From Comamonas koreensis (GTDB lineage: Bacteria > Pseudomonadota > Gammaproteobacteria > Burkholderiales > Burkholderiaceae_C), in assembly GCF_014076495.1 (NCBI RefSeq), contig NZ_CP043575.1:2852001-2916000 (forward strand): a stretch of DNA of 64,000 nt. The letters run 5' to 3'. Of the stretch, positions 55,663 through 64,000 are shown piece by piece (the first letter of the stretch is position 1; every line of letters begins with the position of its first letter). Below the pieces are notes generated by a model. The model did not search any database. It was not told where the DNA came from and worked only from the letters and a program-made list of their open reading frames with translations. The position numbers were made by a program, and so were the translations under genes.

Positions 55663-57090
55663 ATGAGCAAGCAATTTGATGTCGTCGTGATCGGCGGCGG
55701 CCCCGGCGGCTACGTAGCGGCCATCCGTGCAGCCCAGTTGGGCATGCAAGTGGCCTGTATCGACGAGTGGAAGAACGCCGCTGGCGGCCCAGCCCTGGGC
55801 GGCACCTGCACCAACGTGGGCTGCATTCCCTCGAAGGCCCTGCTGCAGTCGTCCGAGCATTTCGAGCATGCCAACCTGCACTTTGCAGACCACGGCATCT
55901 CGACTGGCAAGGTCACGATGGATGTGGCCAAGATGATTGCCCGCAAGGACACCGTCGTCAAGCAAAACAACGACGGCATCCAGTACCTGTTCAAGAAGAA
56001 CAAGGTCACCTTCTTCCACGGCCGTGGCTCCTTCGTGAAGGCCGCTGATGGCGGCTACGAAATCAAGGTCGCGGGCAAGGACGAAGAATCCATCACCGGC
56101 AAGCAGATCATTGTGGCCACTGGCTCCAATGCCCGCGCTCTGCCTGGCGTGCCTTTCGACGAAGACAAGATTCTGTCGAACGACGGCGCACTGCGCCTGG
56201 GCGCTGCGCCCAAGAAGCTGGCGCTGATCGGTGCTGGCGTGATCGGCCTGGAAATGGGCTCGGTCTGGCGCCGTCTGGGCACCGAAGTGACGGTGCTCGA
56301 AGGCATGGACAAGTTCCTGCCCGCCATCGACGAGCAAATCGCCAAGGAAGCCAAGAAGTCCTTTGACAAGCAAGGTCTGAAGATCGAGCTGGGCGTGAAG
56401 GTTGGCGATATCAAGGCCGACAAAAAGGGCGTGCAGATCAGCTACACCAATGCCAAGGGTGAAGCCCAGCAGCTGGACGTGGACCGCCTGATCGTGTCCA
56501 TCGGCCGCGTGGCCAACACCATCGGCCTGAACCCCGAAGCCGTGGGCCTGGCCCTGGACGAGCGTGGTGCCATCGTCGTGGACGAGAACTGCAAGACCAA
56601 CCTGCCTGGCGTCTGGGCAGTGGGCGACGTCGTGCGTGGCCCGATGCTGGCCCACAAGGCCGAGGAAGAGGGCGTTGCCGTGGCCGAGCGCATTGCGGGC
56701 CAGCACGGCCATGTGAACTTTGCGACCATTCCATGGGTGATCTACACCAGCCCCGAAATCGCATGGGTGGGCCGCACCGAGCAGCAGCTCAAGGCCGACG
56801 GCGTCGCTTACAAGGCTGGCACCTTCCCGTTCCTGGCCAATGGCCGCGCACGTGCGCTGGGCGATACCACCGGTATGGTCAAGTTCCTGGCCGATGCCAC
56901 GACCGACGAAATCCTGGGCGTGCACATGGTCGGCCCGATGGTTTCGGAGCTGATCTCCGAAGCCGTGGTGGCGATGGAGTTCAAGGCATCGAGCGAAGAC
57001 ATCGCCCGTATCTGCCACGCCCACCCATCGCTGTCGGAAGCGACCAAGGAAGCGGCCCTGGCCGTGGACAAGCGCACCCTGAACTTCTGA
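55663..57090 (+). CDS. lpdA: Dihydrolipoyl dehydrogenase (E3)
   Basis: 475 residues. FAD-dependent disulfide oxidoreductase that reoxidises the lipoyl group of SucB with NAD+. FAD motif VVVIGGGPGGYVAA at the start, redox disulfide GGTCTNVGCIPSK with C49 and C54, NAD motif LALIGAGVIGLEMGSVW, and the C-terminal catalytic segment CHAHPSLSEATKEAAL with the His-Glu pair. Normal length. Two bases after the lipoprotein gene. Confidence 0.97.
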   Translation: MSKQFDVVVIGGGPGGYVAAIRAAQLGMQVACIDEWKNAAGGPALGGTCTNVGCIPSKALLQSSEHFEHANLHFADHGISTGKVTMDVAKMIARKDTVVKQNNDGIQYLFKKNKVTFFHGRGSFVKAADGGYEIKVAGKDEESITGKQIIVATGSNARALPGVPFDEDKILSNDGALRLGAAPKKLALIGAGVIGLEMGSVWRRLGTEVTVLEGMDKFLPAIDEQIAKEAKKSFDKQGLKIELGVKVGDIKADKKGVQISYTNAKGEAQQLDVDRLIVSIGRVANTIGLNPEAVGLALDERGAIVVDENCKTNLPGVWAVGDVVRGPMLAHKAEEEGVAVAERIAGQHGHVNFATIPWVIYTSPEIAWVGRTEQQLKADGVAYKAGTFPFLANGRARALGDTTGMVKFLADATTDEILGVHMVGPMVSELISEAVVAMEFKASSEDIARICHAHPSLSEATKEAALAVDKRTLNF

Positions 57091-57113
57091 TCCTGAAGTT
57101 TTAGGCGAAAATG

Positions 57114-57146
57114 GCCTCTGGTGCAGATTGGTTCTGCGCCAGAGGC
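57114..57146 (+). repeat. Strong 14-bp hairpin between lpdA and zapE
   Basis: Arms at 57114-57127 and 57133-57146 pair over 14 positions with one G-T wobble and a five-base TTGGT loop. No T tract follows (TATGTCATTTA). It could stabilise the upstream mRNA or attenuate transcription into zapE. Confidence 0.55.
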
Positions 57147-57181
57147 TATGTCATTTATAGCAACAAGAGATTGAGACACCC

Positions 57182-58285
57182 ATGGGTACAGCGGTAAGAG
57201 ATGCATACGAGGCCGAACTCAAGGCCAAGGGTTTTCAAAGTGATCCTGCACAGATGCGTGCGGTGGACGCCTTGCAGCGCTGTGCCGACGAGTGGGAGCA
57301 GTACAAGAACAAGCGCTCCAACCCGATCAAGAAGCTGATCAACCACCCCGACATTCCGCGCGGGGTGTACATGTATGGCGGGGTGGGGCGCGGCAAGAGC
57401 TTCATCATGGATTGCTTCTTCAACGCCGTGCCGCTGCGCCGCAAGGTGCGTTTGCATTTCCATGAGTTCATGCGCGAGGTGCAGCGCGAGCTGACCCTGC
57501 TCAAGGGCACGCAGGACCCGCTCGATGTGCTGGGCGCCAAGATCGCCAAGAAGTACAAGCTGATCTGCTTTGACGAGTTCCATGTGGCGGACATCACCGA
57601 TGCGATGATCCTCTACCGCTTGCTGCTGGCCCTGTTCAACAACGGCGTGGGCTTTGTCACCACCTCCAACTTCACGCCCGATGGCCTCTACCCCGATGGC
57701 CTGCACCGCGACCGCATTCTGCCGGCCATCGACCTGCTCAACGCGCGCATGGATGTGATCAATGTCGACAACGGCACCGACTACCGCCGCCGCGCGCTGG
57801 AGCTGGCCCAGCTCTACCATTGCCCGCTGGGCCCTGAGGCGGATGCAGCGATGGAGCAGACCTTTGGCCAGTTGGCCGAGGTGCCTGACGAAAAACCAGT
57901 CTTCAAAATTGAGTCGCGCGAGCTCAAGCCGCGCCGCCGCGCAGGGGGCGTGATCTGGTTCGATTTCCATGAACTGTGCGTCAACCCGCGCTCGCAAAAT
58001 GACTACCTGGAGCTGGCCACCCAGTTCCACACCGTGCTGCTGTCCAATGTGCCGCAGATGTTCGTCAACATGGCCTCGCCCGCACGCCGCTTTACCTGGC
58101 TGGTCGATGTGCTCTATGACCGCCGGGTCAAGCTCATCATGTCGGCCGCCGTGCCGCCCGAGCAGCTCTACACCGAAGGGCCGCTGTCCCATGAGTTTCC
58201 GCGCACCGTCTCGCGCCTCAACGAGATGCAGTCGCAGGAGTATTTGTCGCTGGAGCGACGCGTGGTCGATACCGCGCTGACCTGA
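57182..58285 (+). CDS. zapE: AFG1/ZapE-family AAA ATPase
   Basis: 367 residues. AFG1-like ATPase; in E. coli ZapE works at the division ring, in mitochondria the relative aids respiratory-protein turnover. Walker A GGVGRGKS at 66-73 within GVYMYGGVGRGKSFIMD, Walker B LICFDEFHVADI, then FVTTSNFTPDGLYPDGLHRDRI. Length matches the family. It starts just after a strong hairpin downstream of lpdA and is followed by an exported coiled-coil protein. Confidence 0.92.
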   Translation: MGTAVRDAYEAELKAKGFQSDPAQMRAVDALQRCADEWEQYKNKRSNPIKKLINHPDIPRGVYMYGGVGRGKSFIMDCFFNAVPLRRKVRLHFHEFMREVQRELTLLKGTQDPLDVLGAKIAKKYKLICFDEFHVADITDAMILYRLLLALFNNGVGFVTTSNFTPDGLYPDGLHRDRILPAIDLLNARMDVINVDNGTDYRRRALELAQLYHCPLGPEADAAMEQTFGQLAEVPDEKPVFKIESRELKPRRRAGGVIWFDFHELCVNPRSQNDYLELATQFHTVLLSNVPQMFVNMASPARRFTWLVDVLYDRRVKLIMSAAVPPEQLYTEGPLSHEFPRTVSRLNEMQSQEYLSLERRVVDTALT

Positions 58286-58300
58286 GAAGAGAGGGCCCCT

Positions 58301-59008
58301 ATGCCTCGTTTGAACACTGTCACCGTGCTGGTGCTGCTGGCTGCCACCGGCCTGGCCCATGCGGCCTCCGGCAAAACCTCGAATGCGCAGGAGCGCACGC
58401 AGGCGCGTGCCCAGATCACGCTGGAGCGCAAGGACAGCGAAGCGCGCCTGGCCAACAACGAAAAGATCTGCTACCAGCACTTTGCGGTGACCGACTGCCT
58501 GCAGAAGGTGCGCCGCCAGTACAACACCGAAGAGCGCGCGCTGCGCCAGCGCGAGCTGGCCATCAATGCGCAGGAACGCGACGAGAAAACCGCCAACCAG
58601 CGCGATGCCCGCGCCAACAAGCAAAACGATTTTGAGCGCAAGCACCCGCCGCTCGATGGCGGCGCGCTGAGCCAGCCCGATCTGGAGCAGCGCCAGAAAG
58701 AGCACGACGAGCAGGCGGCCCAGCGCAGCAGCCATGCGCCCAAGCGCAATGCCCAGAGCATTGCCGAGCAGCAGCAGCGCCGCGAGCAGGATGCCGCCCG
58801 CCGTGCCACCAGCCAGGCTGGCAAGGTGGACAGCAAGCAGCGCACGCTGCAGCGCCACAACGAAGACCGGGCGGACAGCATCAGCGAGGCCCAAGAGGAA
58901 TACGATGCCAAGCAAGAGGCTGCGCAGCGCAAGCTCGAAGCCCATGAAAAGCGCATGAAGGAGCAGGAAGGCAAGCGCAAGGCGGCGCCACTGCCCGTGC
59001 CCCAGTAA
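58301..59008 (+). CDS. Exported coiled-coil protein of unknown function
   Basis: 235 residues. Signal peptide ([15 protein letters not shown]) with cleavage before ASGKTSN, so probably periplasmic. The mature chain is very rich in Arg, Gln, Glu, Lys and Ala and is predicted as long charged helices: [19 protein letters not shown] and [17 protein letters not shown]. It has the pair C in [13 protein letters not shown]. No recognised domain. It follows zapE by 15 bases and has its own ATG, so it may be co-transcribed with it. Confidence 0.75.
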   Translation: MPRLNTVTVLVLLAATGLAHAASGKTSNAQERTQARAQITLERKDSEARLANNEKICYQHFAVTDCLQKVRRQYNTEERALRQRELAINAQERDEKTANQRDARANKQNDFERKHPPLDGGALSQPDLEQRQKEHDEQAAQRSSHAPKRNAQSIAEQQQRREQDAARRATSQAGKVDSKQRTLQRHNEDRADSISEAQEEYDAKQEAAQRKLEAHEKRMKEQEGKRKAAPLPVPQ

Positions 59009-59084
59009 ACCGCTGGAAGACTACGCATCACGCGCCAGGGGCCCTTGCACAGGCTGCCCTGGTGCTGCGGTTGCGACCAAACCC

Positions 59085-59090
59085 TATAAT
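59085..59090 (+). promoter_or_regulatory. TATAAT -10 element upstream of alaS
   Basis: Perfect TATAAT 61 bases before the alaS ATG. A good -35 at the normal spacing is not visible, so only the -10 is called. Confidence 0.5.
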
Positions 59091-59151
59091 GGAAGATTCG
59101 CGCCCGCACCGCTTCAGGGGAAGTGGGCAGGCGCCACCACTGCATCACACC

Positions 59152-61776
<2,625 letters not shown>

Positions 61777-61809
61777 TAGCCCCTTAAGCCGCTTCGCATC
61801 CCCCAACGA

Positions 61810-61836
61810 GCCTCCTGCAATGCAGGGGGCTTTTTT
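61810..61836 (+). terminator. Rho-independent terminator after alaS
   Basis: Stem GCCTCCTG/CAGGGGGC (one wobble pair) with a five-base loop, followed by six T residues. Confidence 0.87.
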
Positions 61837-61971
61837 GCGTACGCACAGCAGCCAGCACTTCGCCACTCTGACCATTTCGCATGGCGGTACGTAGTCGCAC
61901 TTAACGAAATTGACCTGTCCGCATGAGAAGATCGCCGCGCTTTGAAATTAACGCGAGACAGAAAGGTGACT

Positions 61972-63390
61972 ATGTCGGTGCAATTGGAAGAGAGCCGCTC
62001 GGCGCGGTTTGCGATGCGGTGTGCGGCCTGGGCCGAGAAGTGGTTTCCCGATTCCTGGGTGTTTGCGGTCGTGGGGATTGCGATTGTGGTGGCAGCGGCC
62101 CTGGCCATTGGTGTGCCGGTGCAAGAGACGAGCAAGGCTTTTGGCAAGGGCTTTTGGAGCCTGATCCCGTTCACGATGCAAATGGCCTTTGTGGTGATTG
62201 GCGGCTATGTGGTGGCCAGCTCCAAGCCCGCGTCGCGCCTGATTGAAGCGCTGGCCAAGGTGCCTGGCAATGGCCGCAGTGCGGTGGCCTGGGTGGCGCT
62301 GATCTCGATGGTGGCCTCGCTCCTCAACTGGGGCTTGAGCCTGGTGTTTGGCGGCCTGCTGGTCAAGGCGCTGGCCCGCCGCACCGACCTGAAAATGGAC
62401 TACCGGGCCGCCGGCGCTGCGGCCTACCTGGGCCTGGGTGCCGTCTGGGCGCTGGGCATTTCCTCGTCGGCCGCGCAGCTGCAGGCCAACCCGGCCAGCC
62501 TGCCGCCGTCGATCCTGGCGATTACTGGTGTGATCCCGTTTACCGAGACGATTTTCTTGTGGCAATCGGGCGTGATGCTGCTGGCCCTGGTGCTGATCTC
62601 GCTGGTGATTGCCTATGTGACGGCCCCGGGCGCTGCCAACGCCAAGGATGCTGCCGCCTGCCAGGTGGACATCAGCGCCGAGGCGCAGCCGGTGACCAAG
62701 CCCACGCGGCCCGGTGAATGGCTGGAGCACAGCCCGCTGCTGATCATTTTTCTGGTGCTGCTGGCAGTCGGCTGGATGGTCGAAGAGTTCTCCAGCAAGC
62801 CGGCGATCCAGGCGATCTCGGGCCTCAACACCTACAACCTGATTTTTCTGATGGTGGGCGCGCTGCTGCACTGGCGCCCGCGCAGCTTTTTGGATGCGGT
62901 CGCGCGCGCCGTGCCCACCACCACCGGTGTGCTGATCCAGTTCCCGCTGTATGGCTCGATTGCTGCGATCATGACCGAGGTCAAGGGCGTCGATGGCCAC
63001 ACCATTGCGCACTACATCTCGACCTTCTTCACCCAGATCGCCACGCATGACACCTATGCGCTGCTGATGGGCGTGTACTCGGCCATTCTGGGCTTTTTCA
63101 TTCCGTCGGGCGGCGGCAAGTGGATCATCGAGGCGCCGTATGTGATGCAGGTGGCCAACGACCTGCAGTACCACCTGGGCTGGGCCGTGCAGATCTACAA
63201 CGCCGCCGAGGCACTGCCCAATCTGATCAACCCCTTCTACATGCTGCCGCTGTTGGGCGTGCTGGGCCTCAAGGCGCGCGACCTGATCGGCTTTACCTTT
63301 GTGCAGCTGCTGGTGCACATCCCGGTGGTGCTGTTTCTGCTGTGGTTCCTGGGGCAGACCCTGGCCTATATTCCGCCCGTGATGCCCTGA
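61972..63390 (+). CDS. AtoE-type short-chain fatty acid transporter
   Basis: 472 residues from the ATG at 61972, with AGGTGA upstream. About twelve hydrophobic helices in the AtoE family pattern: WVFAVVGIAIVVAA, GFWSLIPFTMQMAFVVIGGY, WGLSLVFGGLLVKALARR, then GALLHWRPRSFLDAVARAV and FFIPSGGGKWIIEAPYV. Relatives take up short-chain fatty acids such as butyrate and acetoacetate. No ato genes flank it, so substrate is inferred from family only. A terminator follows. Confidence 0.88.
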   Translation: MSVQLEESRSARFAMRCAAWAEKWFPDSWVFAVVGIAIVVAAALAIGVPVQETSKAFGKGFWSLIPFTMQMAFVVIGGYVVASSKPASRLIEALAKVPGNGRSAVAWVALISMVASLLNWGLSLVFGGLLVKALARRTDLKMDYRAAGAAAYLGLGAVWALGISSSAAQLQANPASLPPSILAITGVIPFTETIFLWQSGVMLLALVLISLVIAYVTAPGAANAKDAAACQVDISAEAQPVTKPTRPGEWLEHSPLLIIFLVLLAVGWMVEEFSSKPAIQAISGLNTYNLIFLMVGALLHWRPRSFLDAVARAVPTTTGVLIQFPLYGSIAAIMTEVKGVDGHTIAHYISTFFTQIATHDTYALLMGVYSAILGFFIPSGGGKWIIEAPYVMQVANDLQYHLGWAVQIYNAAEALPNLINPFYMLPLLGVLGLKARDLIGFTFVQLLVHIPVVLFLLWFLGQTLAYIPPVMP

Positions 63391-63421
63391 GCATCGTTAG
63401 GTGGCAACCGGCCATGACCCG

Positions 63422-63444
63422 GGCGAGCTGCGGCTCGCCTTTTT
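63422..63444 (+). terminator. Rho-independent terminator after the AtoE-type gene
   Basis: Stem GGCGAGC/GCTCGCC with loop TGCG, then TTTTT. Confidence 0.85.
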
Positions 63445-63522
63445 GCTGACTTCGCTTACATGACCGGCAGCCATTTCGGGTTAACCTTGGCCCCCATCGA
63501 AGACAACAATGAGGACAGAGCA

Positions 63523-64000
63523 ATGCAAAACACCACATGGAGCGGCGCTGCACTGGGCGCACTGGCACTGGCTTTGGCGGCCATCGCCCCCACCGCACAG
63601 GCGCAGTATGGGCGCGACGGCGAGGTGACCTGCGAGAGCCAGGACGGGCGCACGCGCGAATGCCGCACGCCGTTTCGCGATCCGGTGGTGAGCGAGACCT
63701 TGTCGAGCGCCTCTTGCGTCGAAGGCCGCAGCTGGGGCCACCGCGGTGGCGGCGTGGTCTGGGTGACCGATGGTTGCCGGGCCCGTTTTGCCGATAGCCG
63801 AGGCGGCGGCGGTGGCTGGGGTGGTGGCGGTGGCAGTAACCAGCTGGTGCGCTGCGAGAGCAACGACGGGCGCATGCGCGAATGCGCCATTCCGCGTGGC
63901 GCCAGGGTCGAGGTTGCCCGCCAGCTCTCCGACGCTCGCTGCGACGAGGGCCGCAGCTGGGGCCAACGCAGCGATATGGTCTGGGTCAGCCGCGGCTGCC
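63523..64000 (+). CDS. DUF3011-containing exported protein (3' end outside window)
   Basis: The frame starts with ATG 63523 and is open to the last base, so only about 159 residues are visible. Signal peptide (ALGALALALAAIAPTAQA) then two repeats of the DUF3011 pattern: CESQDGRTREC...CVEGRSWGHRGGGVVWVTDGC and, after a Gly/Trp-rich linker, CESNDGRMREC...CDEGRSWGQRSDMVWVSRGC. Each repeat keeps four cysteines, likely two disulfides in the periplasm. Function is unknown. Confidence 0.78.
   Translation, partial: MQNTTWSGAALGALALALAAIAPTAQAQYGRDGEVTCESQDGRTRECRTPFRDPVVSETLSSASCVEGRSWGHRGGGVVWVTDGCRARFADSRGGGGGWGGGGGSNQLVRCESNDGRMRECAIPRGARVEVARQLSDARCDEGRSWGQRSDMVWVSRGC

Overview
This 64 kb window is a gene-dense, high-GC stretch of bacterial chromosome. 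It most likely comes from a betaproteobacterium of the family Comamonadaceae (a Comamonas-like organism). This rests on gene content and arrangement, not on a search: twin-arginine Bug/TctC binding proteins without cognate permeases, an intracellular PHB depolymerase, the order dapC-dapD-pilU-dapE-prmB, the cluster odhA-odhB-lipoprotein-lpdA-zapE-alaS, and an orphan RnfB-like ferredoxin. I see no rRNA, tRNA, CRISPR array, transposase or phage gene, so the segment looks like ordinary chromosome.

Layout. 1-1580: tail of a DUF1631-type protein, then a Bug binding protein with a clear terminator. 1670-11366: recC, recB and recD, joined by 4-base start/stop overlaps. 11367-12231: a gap holding a near-consensus Fur box, then a small secreted protein. 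12299-14410: rlmD and a GlcG/HbpS-like gene. 14512-19897 (minus strand): metallophosphoesterase, folA coupled to an acyltransferase, a tRNA-hydroxylase/glutathione-transferase fusion, and a lipoprotein. 20045-21948: an ampR/class A beta-lactamase divergon. 22081-30311: argA, a second Bug protein, a flavin-reductase-like gene, a GRDP-like membrane protein and hrpA. 30367-33718 (minus): an ABC importer operon ending in an isochorismatase-like hydrolase.

33950-40302: a putative zinc metallopeptidase, an acyl-CoA ligase, a 53-codon membrane microprotein, a cupin, an ABC-F ATPase and a ferritin-like protein with a possible leader ORF. 40322-45986 (minus): lysine-pathway genes dapC, dapD and dapE with pilU and prmB. 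46090-50702 (minus): ferredoxin, phaZ (with PhaR-like sites upstream), a RelA/SpoT-domain protein and an AI-2E-family permease. 50951-63390 (plus): the 2-oxoglutarate dehydrogenase cluster with an embedded lipoprotein, zapE, a coiled-coil exported protein, alaS and an AtoE-type fatty-acid permease. 63523-64000: the start of a DUF3011 protein that runs off the window.

Much of the content is housekeeping: DNA repair, translation, arginine, lysine and folate synthesis, and the TCA cycle. The parts most worth a second look are the TrhO-GST fusion, the beta-lactamase with an altered omega loop, the Fur-box-linked secreted protein, the HExxH protein, the extended alarmone-synthetase-like protein, the uptake-plus-hydrolase operon, and several very small ORFs and inverted repeats.
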